A stretch of DNA of 10,366 nt, taken from Methanobacteriota archaeon (GTDB lineage: Archaea; Methanobacteriota; Methanobacteria; Methanobacteriales; Methanobacteriaceae). The stretch is taken from contig JAEYSH010000085.1 of assembly GCA_023434825.1 (NCBI GenBank), forward strand, positions 1-10,366, read 5' to 3'. Made by a program: the position numbers and the translations under genes. A model generated the notes under the pieces. It made no database searches. It was not told the origin of the DNA and saw only the letters and a program-made list of their open reading frames with translations. Of the stretch, positions 1-8,300 are shown in pieces (the first letter of the stretch is position 1; every line of letters begins with the position of its first letter).

Positions 1-1062
1 ACAGATCAAGTTACAAGTCAACTTTGTGGAGTTAGTCGCCTTAGTTTCCTTGATAGATATTTAACTCTCTGGATTTTTCTTGCAATGGCTTTAGGAATTT
101 CATTAGGATATTTCATTCCCGGAGTTGAGTCATTCATAAGTAGCTTTTCTATTGGAACCACAAGCATACCCATAGCCATAGGTTTAATTTTAATGATGTA
201 TCCTCCACTAGCAAAAGTAAAATATGAAGAATTAGGAGATGTGTTTAAAAACAAGAAAATTTTAGGGCTAGCTATATTCCAAAACTGGGTTATAGCACCT
301 ATTTTAATGTTTTTATTAGCAGTTGTCTTTTTAAGTTCATATCCAGAATATGTAACTGGTTTAATTTTAATAGGGATAGCTCCGTGTATTGCAATGGTAA
401 TAGTCTGGAATGAACTTGCAAGAGGAAATACAGAATATGCAGCAGGGCTTGTAGCATTTAATAGCGTATTTCAAATATTATTTTACAGTGTTTATGCCTA
501 TGTATTTATTACAGTGCTTCTTCCAATCTTCGGAATACAAGGAAGTGTTGTAAATATCACTATAGGGCAAATAGCGCAAAGTGTATTTATTTATCTTGGA
601 ATCCCTTTTTTAGCAGGGATAACCACAAGATTTTTATTAATAAGAAGAAAAGGCAAAGACTGGTATCAAAATCAATTTATCCCTAAAATCAGCCCCATCA
701 CATTAATAGCGTTATTATTCACCATTATCGTGATGTTTAGCTTAAAAGGTAACTTTATAATTCAAATACCTCTTGATGTGGTTCGTATTGCAATTCCATT
801 ATTGCTTTACTTTGTTATAATGTTTTTCATAACATTTTATTTAGGTTTTAAAATTGGAGCAGATTACTCTAAAACAACCACAATATCTTTTACAGCAGCA
901 AGTAACAATTTTGAACTTGCAATTGCTGTTGCAGTAGCTGTTTTTGGTATAGGGTCGGGAGTTGCATTTGCCACCGTAATTGGTCCTTTAATAGAAGTTC
1001 CTGTGCTTATTAGCCTTGTAAATGTAGCATTAATATTACAAAGAAAATATTTCAAAAAATAA
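1..1062 (+). CDS. arsB: ACR3-family arsenite efflux permease (5' end outside window)
   Basis: Integral membrane transporter expected to export arsenite, As(III), from the cytoplasm (family knowledge). The frame is open from base 1. The first residues visible contain LSFLDRYLTLWIF, the usual N-terminus and first membrane helix of ACR3 proteins, so only a few codons appear to be missing. The ATG at 85 lies inside that first helix and is not the start. Many hydrophobic segments fit the 10-helix topology. The ACR3 signature GIAPCIAMVIVWNELARGN, with the conserved thiolate Cys, lies at about 376-432. The C-terminal signature SNNFELAIAVAVAVFG and the following IGPLIEVPVLISLV lie at about 901-1017. 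A Cys-rich protein begins 35 nt downstream on the same strand, probably in the same transcript. No ArsR gene or promoter is visible because the upstream side is cut off. The symbol follows the common use of arsB/acr3 for this family. Confidence 0.93.
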   Translation, partial: TDQVTSQLCGVSRLSFLDRYLTLWIFLAMALGISLGYFIPGVESFISSFSIGTTSIPIAIGLILMMYPPLAKVKYEELGDVFKNKKILGLAIFQNWVIAPILMFLLAVVFLSSYPEYVTGLILIGIAPCIAMVIVWNELARGNTEYAAGLVAFNSVFQILFYSVYAYVFITVLLPIFGIQGSVVNITIGQIAQSVFIYLGIPFLAGITTRFLLIRRKGKDWYQNQFIPKISPITLIALLFTIIVMFSLKGNFIIQIPLDVVRIAIPLLLYFVIMFFITFYLGFKIGADYSKTTTISFTAASNNFELAIAVAVAVFGIGSGVAFATVIGPLIEVPVLISLVNVALILQRKYFKK

Positions 1063-1097
1063 AGAATTAAAAATTACAAAAATGGGGGAAAACTCAA

Positions 1098-2510
<1,413 letters not shown>

Positions 2511-2542
2511 ATCCCTTTTATAACTTTTTTTGAGGTAATTTA

Positions 2543-2728
2543 ATGACAAATAAACAAAATAAGCCAGTTATGGAAGGTAATCAAAATATTGGGCCGTTTT
2601 CTTGCTATGCAAGCATAAAACCTCACAAAGAAGGGATTAAAGATGCCATCTGCGAAGTCTGTGATAAAGTATTTAAAACAGATAAAAAGGATTATATCTG
2701 TCCAGAATGCAAGAAAAAAGGTTGTTGA
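2543..2728 (+). CDS. Small zinc-ribbon-like protein (61 aa)
   Basis: A strong GAGGT ribosome site lies 7 nt before the ATG, and the gene starts 32 nt after the Fe-S protein gene, so it is very probably translated from the same transcript. The C-terminal half has C37-x2-C40 and C53-x2-C56 (ICEVC and ICPEC), a treble-clef or rubredoxin-like zinc ribbon, with a final Cys at 61. Another Cys lies at 21. There is no membrane segment. I do not recognise the family. It could be a zinc protein, a metal or metalloid carrier, or a partner of the preceding protein. The stop codon TGA overlaps an ATG that is followed at once by TAG. Confidence 0.75.
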   Translation: MTNKQNKPVMEGNQNIGPFSCYASIKPHKEGIKDAICEVCDKVFKTDKKDYICPECKKKGC

Positions 2729-2733
2729 TGTAG

Positions 2734-2859
2734 ATGCCAATAACACCAGAACATGAAAAAGAATTTGAAAAAGCAATAGAAGAAGATAGAAAGAAACGAT
2801 GTAAATGCAGCATTTTTAATATAATAGACACAAAAAGAAGCTCCGAAAGCTATAAATGA
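2734..2859 (+). CDS. Very small charged protein with a CKC motif (41 aa, tentative)
   Basis: An ATG 5 nt after the previous stop opens a frame reading MPITPEHEKEFEKAIEEDRK and ending in SSESYK. It is highly charged, probably helical at the N-terminus, and carries C23-K-C25, echoing the Cys pairs of the upstream genes. The ribosome site is weak (GGTTG just upstream), so translation would depend on coupling to the preceding gene. A gene this short can arise by chance, but its composition is protein-like and its spacing fits an operon. Confidence 0.5.
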   Translation: MPITPEHEKEFEKAIEEDRKKRCKCSIFNIIDTKRSSESYK

Positions 2860-2887
2860 AGTTCATTATTTCCTTATTTAAAATAAA

Positions 2888-2897
2888 ATTTTTATAC
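2888..2897 (+). promoter_or_regulatory. Probable archaeal TATA box for the DUF2115 gene
   Basis: An AT-rich box TTTTTATA lies about 45 nt before the ATG at 2940, preceded by an A-rich stretch that could serve as BRE. This would place the transcript start near 2918-2922. It is called from pattern and distance only. Confidence 0.4.
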
Positions 2898-2939
2898 CCT
2901 TCTAGATTGCTGATGAAAACTTAAAATAGATGATTTTCT

Positions 2940-3518
2940 ATGTTAAAAAATTTTCAATTTTTTACAATGAAAATTAAAAATTTTCATATGTTAAAAGATA
3001 TAAATTCGCTTGAAAAACTAAATAAAAAGGAATTGCTTTTAATTTTAAAAACAGAAGCAGCTAATATTTGCATAATGGATATTATAAGGGCTTCAACTTT
3101 TTTAAGTGAAGATGCTAAATATGTTCAAGGAAGTTACAGGGAAGAATACCTCAAATCATACACAGAAGCATTTATAACAAGGCTTAAAGTCCTCAAAGAT
3201 GATAGAGAAGAATATAAAGGCACTGTAAATTTTGAAAAACTCAAAGAAGCAATAAAACTTTTAAATGAACAAGAAATTCAAGTAAATGCTGGTGAAGGTT
3301 TTGATCCTAATTTTTTTAAAATATATAAATTAATGTCACTTTATACAACTTTTATTTTAGAAGAAGCAGTCCATCCTCCAGGAACCCCATTTCCCGGTGG
3401 TTTTAAAGTTAAATATGAAAATGAAATTTATTTATGTCCTGTAAAAGAAAATCAGAAGAATAACCCTGGTGCTGTTTGTGGATTCTGCATTGCTGAACAG
3501 GATCAAGAGTTTGTATAA
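2940..3518 (+). CDS. DUF2115 (UPF0305) family protein
   Basis: 192 residues. The family is characteristic of methanogens and its function is unknown. The C-terminal part carries the family-like signature: HPPGTPFPGG from H145, then YLCPVKENQ with C166, and CGFCIAEQ with C180 and C183, suggesting a bound metal. The N-terminal half is helical and charged. The start at 2940 is preceded by AGATGATT, close to the anti-SD complement GGTGAT and almost the same as the site before the MarR gene at 9746. In-frame ATGs at 2967 and 2988 are alternatives, and the segment between them is low-complexity, so the true N-terminus could be at MLKDINSLEKL. The gene is separated from the Cys-rich operon by about 80 nt with its own TATA-like box. 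Confidence 0.85.
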   Translation: MLKNFQFFTMKIKNFHMLKDINSLEKLNKKELLLILKTEAANICIMDIIRASTFLSEDAKYVQGSYREEYLKSYTEAFITRLKVLKDDREEYKGTVNFEKLKEAIKLLNEQEIQVNAGEGFDPNFFKIYKLMSLYTTFILEEAVHPPGTPFPGGFKVKYENEIYLCPVKENQKNNPGAVCGFCIAEQDQEFV

Positions 3519-3602
3519 TTTCTATTCTTTATTCTTATTATCAATCTTATTAAGCTCATATCCTCAAGATTAATTCTACATATGCTGTAATTTTAAATTT
3601 TT

Positions 3603-4073
3603 TCAATTAAATTTATTAAATGTAACAAAAAATCCATCAGTATCAGCATAAACAACCTCAAACCCAAAGTTTTCAGCTTTTTTCATAGTATTCTTCAAAT
3701 AATCTCTTCCCCAAGCTGTAATCGCTTCTGAGGCTTCTACACAATACCACCTATACTGTGGATGATTATAAAGCCCAAAAATTGTAGATATCATCGTTTT
3801 TATTGCTTCCTGCCTGAAATTCAAAATCTGCTTTTCCTCAATATCCTCAGATTCTTTCATCAAAGATTTAATCCTAATTCTATCATTTAAAAGTTTAGAT
3901 GTAATCCTTGGAATAAAGCCTTGCGGCTCTTTCAAAAACTTATATCCAAATTCAGGTGCAATATAACAAGTTTCTTTATCTCCATCTTCACAAAGTGTTT
4001 ATGGACTAATATTTTTAGCTATAATTACACTGGGATAAATGTTTTTCAAATTTAATCTAATATTTTTGTTAAT
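3603..4073 (-). pseudogene. Remnant of an archaeal family B DNA polymerase (palm region)
   Basis: Read on the minus strand in a single frame, this segment runs from a motif A-like stretch (LNLKNIYPSVIIAKNISP, about 4055-4002) through APEFGYKFLKEPQGFIP and a motif B-like region (RQEAIKTMISTIFGLY) to motif C (YADTDG, about 3650-3633). It stops at 3603, just after the palm. A TAA at 4001-3999 replaces the Asp expected in the NISPDT motif. The catalytic Asp of motif A reads Asn, and the usual KxxxNSxYG of motif B has become KTMISTIFG. The exonuclease domain upstream and the thumb downstream are absent, and another in-frame stop lies at 4112-4110. The 110-residue open piece 3935-3603 is therefore not an independent gene. 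Confidence 0.85.
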
Positions 4074-4133
4074 TAATGATAAAGAGTAAGCAATCATTAC
4101 AGATTTATATTAGTTCTTTCCAAAAAGAAAATC

Positions 4134-4516
4134 ATGTCCGCTCCGTTACATAAAGTCACCAACCCCAAAGAATATAAAAATATTCTAAATGAATTGGATT
4201 TAGAAAATTTTGAACTAAAAACTGGTTCGACTTTAGAAACAAGGTAACAATTGTACAGTTAGAACGAATAGATGAATCATTAAAAGAGATTAAGCATGGT
4301 ATTTCTAGAGATATGAGGGCAATAAAGCTAAAATATTTAGATTCAAATCAAAAAAAGTCATCATTTATCAAAACAAAAGCTTCATCCAGAAAGAAATCTT
4401 TAGTAAATAAAAGAGATAAAGAGCTTGGACCCTACAAAAATCTGATATATATTATTGATGAATATCTTAAGCAAATTGAAGAAATTAAAGAATATTTAGA
4501 TAGTTTAGACTATTAA
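4134..4516 (+). pseudogene. Small helical protein gene, apparently frameshifted
   Basis: The ATG at 4134 opens a 37-codon frame (MSAPLHKVTNPKEY...) that ends at TAA 4245-4247. In the -1 frame, a reading continues across the same point: VTIVQLERIDESLKEIK from 4244, then on to the stop at 4516, passing an internal ATG at 4313. The two parts read naturally as one protein of about 128 residues with a charged coiled-coil-like C-terminal half ending in IDEYLKQIEEIKEYLDSLDY. One lost base around 4238-4244 would explain the break. If only the downstream part is expressed, it would be the 67-residue product from 4313, which has no clear ribosome site. Family not recognised. It lies between a dead polymerase and the convergent rml operon, in a decaying region. 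Confidence 0.5.
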
Positions 4517-4536
4517 AAATTTAGATAAAAATTAGG

Positions 4537-4558
4537 TAATAGTTAAAATAAACTATTA
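4537..4558. terminator. Inverted repeat between convergent genes
   Basis: 8-bp perfect arms TAATAGTT / AACTATTA are separated by 6 nt, with a possible 2-bp extension through a G-T pair. The repeat overlaps the rmlB stop codon at the meeting point of the + strand small gene and the - strand rml operon. It could end transcription from either side. The stem is all A/T-rich and weak. Confidence 0.35.
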
Positions 4559-5563
4559 TCTCTTAATATACATCTTTTCATAGTATTCCGTATATTCTCC
4601 GCTTTTTATTCGTTTCCACCAATTTTTATTATCTAAATACCATTGAATAGTTTCATATATGCCCTTTTCAAAGGTATATTTAGGTTTCCATCCCAATTCT
4701 TTCTGTATTTTAGATGAATCTATTGCATATCTTCTATCATGACCTGGACGGTCTTTAACATATTCAATATAAGATTCATCCTTTCCTAAAAACTTTAGAA
4801 TCAATTTTACTATTTCAATATTTGGTTTTTCATTATTTCCACCAATATTATAAACTTCTCCAATTTTTCCGTTATGTAGTACAAGATCAATTGCTGTGCA
4901 GTGATCATAAACATGTAACCAGTCCCTTATGTTCATTCCATCACCATATACAGGCAGTTTCTTGTCTTCAAGGACATTGGAAATCATTAGCGGGATTAAT
5001 TTTTCTGGAAATTGATATGGGCCATAATTATTTGAGCACCTTGTAATATTTACTGGTAAGCCAAATGTTTTGTTATATGCCCTGACCATCAAATCTGCCC
5101 CAGCTTTACTGGCTGAATAAGGACTATTAGGAGCTAAAGGAGTGTCTTCCTTAAAATATCCATCTTTACCTAAAGAACCGTATACTTCATCTGTAGAAAT
5201 CTGTAAAAACTTTTTAATATTATATTTTTTAGCTGCATCTAAAAGAACCTGTGTTCCTAAAATATTTGAATTAATAAAAATTTCTGGATCTTCAATACTT
5301 CGATCTACGTGAGATTCTGCAGCAAAATTTATAATGTAATCTATATCTTCAGTTATTTCGTTTACTAAATCTTTATCAGAGATATTCCCTTTAATAAATG
5401 AGTAATTAGTATTATTTTCAAGTCCACTTAAATTTTCAAGATTTCCACAATAAGTCAAAGCATCTAAATTTACAATTTCATAATTTGAATATTTATTAAG
5501 CATATATCTTACAAAATTGCTTCCAATAAAGCCTGCTCCTCCAGTAACTAATATTTTAACCAT
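4556..5563 (-). CDS. rmlB: dTDP-glucose 4,6-dehydratase
   Basis: Converts dTDP-D-glucose to dTDP-4-keto-6-deoxy-D-glucose, step two of dTDP-L-rhamnose synthesis, in the cytoplasm with bound NAD+ (family knowledge). 335 residues, the usual length. The Rossmann GGAGFIGSN loop is at residues 8-16. The active-site STDEVYG with Asp125 and Glu126 is at 123-129, and the catalytic YSASK (Tyr149, Lys153) is at 149-153. RCSNNYGPYQFPEKLIP, typical of RmlB, follows. A GAGGT ribosome site lies 6 nt before the ATG. It is the last gene of rmlA-rmlC-rmlB, 17 nt after rmlC. No rmlD follows, because the next sequence is a convergent, decayed region. Confidence 0.96.
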   Translation of the reverse strand: MVKILVTGGAGFIGSNFVRYMLNKYSNYEIVNLDALTYCGNLENLSGLENNTNYSFIKGNISDKDLVNEITEDIDYIINFAAESHVDRSIEDPEIFINSNILGTQVLLDAAKKYNIKKFLQISTDEVYGSLGKDGYFKEDTPLAPNSPYSASKAGADLMVRAYNKTFGLPVNITRCSNNYGPYQFPEKLIPLMISNVLEDKKLPVYGDGMNIRDWLHVYDHCTAIDLVLHNGKIGEVYNIGGNNEKPNIEIVKLILKFLGKDESYIEYVKDRPGHDRRYAIDSSKIQKELGWKPKYTFEKGIYETIQWYLDNKNWWKRIKSGEYTEYYEKMYIKR

Positions 5564-5580
5564 TATTTTACCTCAAAAAA

Positions 5581-6144
5581 TTAAATTCTAAAGTTAGTTT
5601 TTGTTTCTTTCAGTGTTTTAAGCTGTTTATCTTTTTCTGATAGCATAATTTCGTCTATACCTTCAACAGGCCATTCAATACCAATTTCAGGATCATTCCA
5701 GAGTATACCGCCTTCATCTTCTGGAGAATAAAAATTTGTACATTTATAAGTGAATTCTGCCTCATCAGACAACACTAAAAATCCGTGAGCGAACCCTTCA
5801 GGTACATAAAATTGTTTTTTATTCTCTTCTGAGAGAATTATCCCTTCCCATTTTCCATAAGTAGGTGAATTTTGCCTTAAATCAACTGCAACATCAAAAA
5901 CTTCGCCTTTGATAACTCTAACCAATTTACCCTGAGGCTGATTATATTGAAAATGAAGGCCTCTTAAAACACCTCTTTTTGATTTAGACTGATTATCTTG
6001 AACAAATTTTAAATCAAGCCCTGCTTCTTTAAATTCTCCAGCATGATATGTTTCCATAAAATAACCACGTTCATCTCCAAAAACTGTTGGTTCTATGATA
6101 TATACATCCTTGATTGATGTTTCTATGAATTTGAATTTGCCCAT
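5581..6144 (-). CDS. rmlC: dTDP-4-dehydrorhamnose 3,5-epimerase
   Basis: Epimerises C3 and C5 of dTDP-4-keto-6-deoxy-D-glucose to give dTDP-4-keto-L-rhamnose (family knowledge). 187 residues from the chosen start, the normal length. Cupin-fold signatures: FGDERGYFMETY (residues 22-33), the active-site base His64 in RGVLRGLHFQ (57-66), PQGKLVRVIKGEVFDVAVDLR, VPEGFAHGF and YKCTNFYSPEDEGGI. The frame is open further upstream to 6237, but that stretch (MKKLNTVNIS...) overlaps the end of rmlA in another frame and has no family similarity. MGKFKFIETSI at 6144 has a GGAGAA ribosome site 6 nt before it and is the start. It begins 13 nt after rmlA ends. Confidence 0.95.
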   Translation of the reverse strand: MGKFKFIETSIKDVYIIEPTVFGDERGYFMETYHAGEFKEAGLDLKFVQDNQSKSKRGVLRGLHFQYNQPQGKLVRVIKGEVFDVAVDLRQNSPTYGKWEGIILSEENKKQFYVPEGFAHGFLVLSDEAEFTYKCTNFYSPEDEGGILWNDPEIGIEWPVEGIDEIMLSEKDKQLKTLKETKTNFRI

Positions 6145-6150
6145 AAAAAA

Positions 6151-6156
6151 TTCTCC
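6151..6156 (-). promoter_or_regulatory. rmlC: Ribosome binding site that fixes the rmlC start
   Basis: GGAGAA on the minus strand, 6 nt before the ATG at 6144. It supports the short rmlC product and lies in the 13-nt rmlA-rmlC gap. Confidence 0.75.
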
Positions 6157-6157
6157 A

Positions 6158-7054
6158 TTATAAATAAACTTCATTATTGTTATAATCGTTATTTTTAACC
6201 AGGTCAGTGAGATATTTACCGTATTCAGTTTTTTCAAGAGTCTTAGCCAGTTTTAAAACTTTTTCTTCATCTATCCATCCATTATTATAAGCAATTTCCT
6301 CTAAACAAGCAATATAAAATCCCTGTCTTTTTTGTATGGCCTCAACAAAATTACTGGCTTCTAGAAGCCCAATATGAGTTCCTGTATCTAACCATGCCAT
6401 ACCACGACCTAATAATTCCACTTTTAACTCTTTTTTATCTAAATAAGCCTCATTTATAGAAGTAATTTCAATTTCTCCCCTATCTGAAGGCTTGACGTTT
6501 TTAGCTATTTCAATCACAGAGTTATCATAGAAGTAAAGTCCAGGAATAACATAATTTGATTTTGGATGCTCTGGTTTTTCCTCAAGTGAAAGTACATTAC
6601 CTTCATCGTCAAATTCAACTACTCCAAAGGCTTTTGGATCTTTAACATAATATCCAAAAATAATTGCACCATTTTCCAATGAAGCTGCCCTTTTTAATAT
6701 TTCACTGAATCTATGACCGTGGAAAATATTGTCTCCAAGTACAAGAGCAACATTATCCTTTCCAATAAATTCTTCACCTACAATAAATGCATCTGCAAGT
6801 CCTCTTGGTTTATCCTGTACAGCATAAGAAAAAGAAACCCCTAAATCATCGCCATCTCCAAGTAAATCTTTATATAACGGTAAATCTCTTTCAGTAGAGA
6901 TAATTAATATTTCTTTTATTCCTGAAAGCATGAGAACTGATAATGGGTAATATATCATTGGTTTATCATAAATAGGAAGTAGTTGCTTTGAAACAGCTTT
7001 AGTAATGGGATAAAGTCTAGTACCAGATCCACCCGCAAGTATTATTCCTTTCAT
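6158..7054 (-). CDS. rmlA: Glucose-1-phosphate thymidylyltransferase
   Basis: Makes dTDP-glucose from dTTP and glucose-1-phosphate, the first step of dTDP-L-rhamnose synthesis (family knowledge). 298 residues, the usual length. The nucleotide-binding GGSGTRLYP is at residues 8-16, followed by AVSKQLLPIYDKPMIYYPL. Further conserved blocks are YAVQDKPRGLADAF, LVLGDNIFHG, VEFDDEGNVLSLEEKP, GLYFYD and AWLDTGTH. An AAGGAGAT ribosome site lies 4 nt before the ATG. It is the first gene of the three-gene - strand rml operon and is divergent from the GIY-YIG gene, with a 190-nt AT-rich intergenic region that should hold both promoters. The product would feed rhamnose or a related deoxysugar into surface glycans. 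Confidence 0.96.
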   Translation of the reverse strand: MKGIILAGGSGTRLYPITKAVSKQLLPIYDKPMIYYPLSVLMLSGIKEILIISTERDLPLYKDLLGDGDDLGVSFSYAVQDKPRGLADAFIVGEEFIGKDNVALVLGDNIFHGHRFSEILKRAASLENGAIIFGYYVKDPKAFGVVEFDDEGNVLSLEEKPEHPKSNYVIPGLYFYDNSVIEIAKNVKPSDRGEIEITSINEAYLDKKELKVELLGRGMAWLDTGTHIGLLEASNFVEAIQKRQGFYIACLEEIAYNNGWIDEEKVLKLAKTLEKTEYGKYLTDLVKNNDYNNNEVYL

Positions 7055-7244
7055 ATTATCTCCTTATTGTAAATTATATCAATTATCTAAGTATAAAGAC
7101 TTTTTAATTTTATTCTTTAAATTATTTATGTTATAATAGAAAAGCATTTTTACTTTTTAAAATAGGATTATTATAAAAAGCTTTAATTGGACTTTTATTT
7201 AATTCTAATTATATTAAAAATATTTAAAATAAAGGAACTTAAAT

Positions 7245-7679
7245 ATGGCAACATACTGTCTAATTATAAAATTAAAAAAAGATTCAACAATTTCAATTGG
7301 AAAAATTGGTCAATTAAATTTTAAAAAAGGTAATTATATCTACGTTGGATCTGCACTTAATTCTATTGATGCAAGAGTAAAAAGACATTTAAAATCTGAT
7401 AAAAAACTATTCTGGCATATTGATTACCTTCTAAATTCTTCAAATTCGTCTATCGATAAAATTATACTTGAAAGAAGCAATATAAAATGGGAATGTGTTA
7501 TAGCAAAGGAAATAGCAAAAGAAGGAATTGGTATAACAAAATTTGGATGTTCAGACTGTAAATGCGATTCACATTTATTCTATTTTAAAAACTTTCAAAT
7601 AGCTGAAAAAACCGTGCTTAACGCTTTTAAAATATTAAATTTGGATTTTGAAGATTTTGATAAATCCTGTATTTCATAA
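7245..7679 (+). CDS. GIY-YIG / DUF123 family protein
   Basis: 144 residues. DUF123 is a GIY-YIG-type domain found alone in archaea and fused to endonuclease III in some proteins (family knowledge). Here it stands alone. YIYVGSA at residues 31-37 carries the GIY-YIG pattern. Conserved Arg44 and RHL follow, then FWHIDYLL (about 56-63). The C-terminal GCSDCKCDSHLFYF carries Cys102, Cys105, Cys107 and His110, a likely metal site typical of DUF123. An AAAGGAAC ribosome site precedes the ATG. A role in nuclease action or DNA repair is inferred from the fold, and activity has not been shown from sequence. It is divergent from rmlA with no functional link to that operon apparent. Confidence 0.88.
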   Translation: MATYCLIIKLKKDSTISIGKIGQLNFKKGNYIYVGSALNSIDARVKRHLKSDKKLFWHIDYLLNSSNSSIDKIILERSNIKWECVIAKEIAKEGIGITKFGCSDCKCDSHLFYFKNFQIAEKTVLNAFKILNLDFEDFDKSCIS

Positions 7680-7751
7680 ACTTTTTTTATTCAGTTTTAA
7701 TGCCCATTATGTTAAATAAATATAAAAACTGGATTTTTGCATATTAACAAT

Positions 7752-7760
7752 TATTATATT
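7752..7760 (+). promoter_or_regulatory. TATA box, possibly for a leaderless mRNA
   Basis: TATTATATT lies about 25 nt before the ATG at 7782. That distance would put the transcript start at or next to the start codon. No GGAG/GGTG-like site precedes either ATG (7782 or 7791). Confidence 0.35.
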
Positions 7761-7781
7761 ATTATTATAACATAATATAAT

Positions 7782-8291
7782 ATGATAAAAATGAAAAATG
7801 AAATTATTTTAATGATAATTATCGTAATAGTGGCAATGATTTTTGGTTGTACTAACAATTCTCAATCCCAGAAAAATTCTAAAGTATATGGAAGCACAAA
7901 TATCAATTTTCAAATGCCTGAAGGATGGGAAGTACATCCAATGCCGGGAAAAGGAACTGTAATCTGGATGAAGGGTGATCCTCGTATTAGAGTAATTGAA
8001 TATACAGATAAGCAAAAATATGATTCTGATTATAATAAAGATTTAAATATAGATAATAGCAATTATGCAGTAAGTAACTCCAAAAAAATAATAAATGGAG
8101 TACAAATTAACGTTATAAAAACAACTCACAATAATAATGGAGATATTCAAGATGAATATTTCTTTGAAAAAAATAATAAATATTATAACTTAGAATGTTG
8201 GGCATTTCCGGGCTGGAATTCAAAAAAGACTAATACAGCAAGGCTGGAAATAGAAAAAGCAGTAAATATCATAGTAAATACAATAAAATAA
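7782..8291 (+). CDS. Probable membrane-anchored lipoprotein of unknown function
   Basis: 169 residues. The N-terminus is a signal-type segment: basic start, hydrophobic run of about 13 residues (residues 8-21), then IFGC with Cys23 as the likely lipidated residue. The lipobox is imperfect, with Phe at -2. An N/S/Q-rich linker follows. The rest (about 35-169) looks like a soluble extracytoplasmic domain with NINFQMPEGWEV, VIWMKGDPRIRVIEY, a central NGVQINVIKTT strand and a C-terminal helix. The pattern of strands around MPEGW recalls PsbP-like domains annotated in other methanogen lipoproteins; this is a weak inference. The ATG at 7791 is an alternative start. It is convergent with the CfbC-like gene, whose stop is only 9 nt away. 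Confidence 0.75.
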   Translation: MIKMKNEIILMIIIVIVAMIFGCTNNSQSQKNSKVYGSTNINFQMPEGWEVHPMPGKGTVIWMKGDPRIRVIEYTDKQKYDSDYNKDLNIDNSNYAVSNSKKIINGVQINVIKTTHNNNGDIQDEYFFEKNNKYYNLECWAFPGWNSKKTNTARLEIEKAVNIIVNTIK

Positions 8292-8300
8292 TTTTAAAAT

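Noticed and set aside
864..1055. Minus-strand frame inside the ACR3 gene, and similar antisense frames at 2021-2212, 2540-2776, 4822-5046, 7809-8015, 8466-8654, 9194-9508 and 9937-10194
   Set aside because: All are shadows of well-supported genes, with no ribosome sites or family motifs.
85..1062. ACR3 gene starting at the ATG at 85
   Set aside because: The frame is open from base 1 and the upstream residues (LSFLDRYLTLWIF) are the conserved ACR3 N-terminus.
3603..3935. Stand-alone 110-aa polymerase gene
   Set aside because: Homology continues upstream in the same frame past a stop codon, there is no proper start or ribosome site, and key residues are changed.
4537..4558. Second binding site for the MarR regulator
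   Set aside because: It shares the 8-bp half-sites TAATAGTT/AACTATTA with the palindrome at 9694-9722, but spacing differs (6 versus 9 nt) and it lies at a convergent gene end, so chance in AT-rich DNA or a terminator is more likely.
6145..6237. N-terminal extension of RmlC to 218 residues
   Set aside because: It overlaps rmlA, has no family similarity, and the inner ATG at 6144 has a good ribosome site and gives the normal length.
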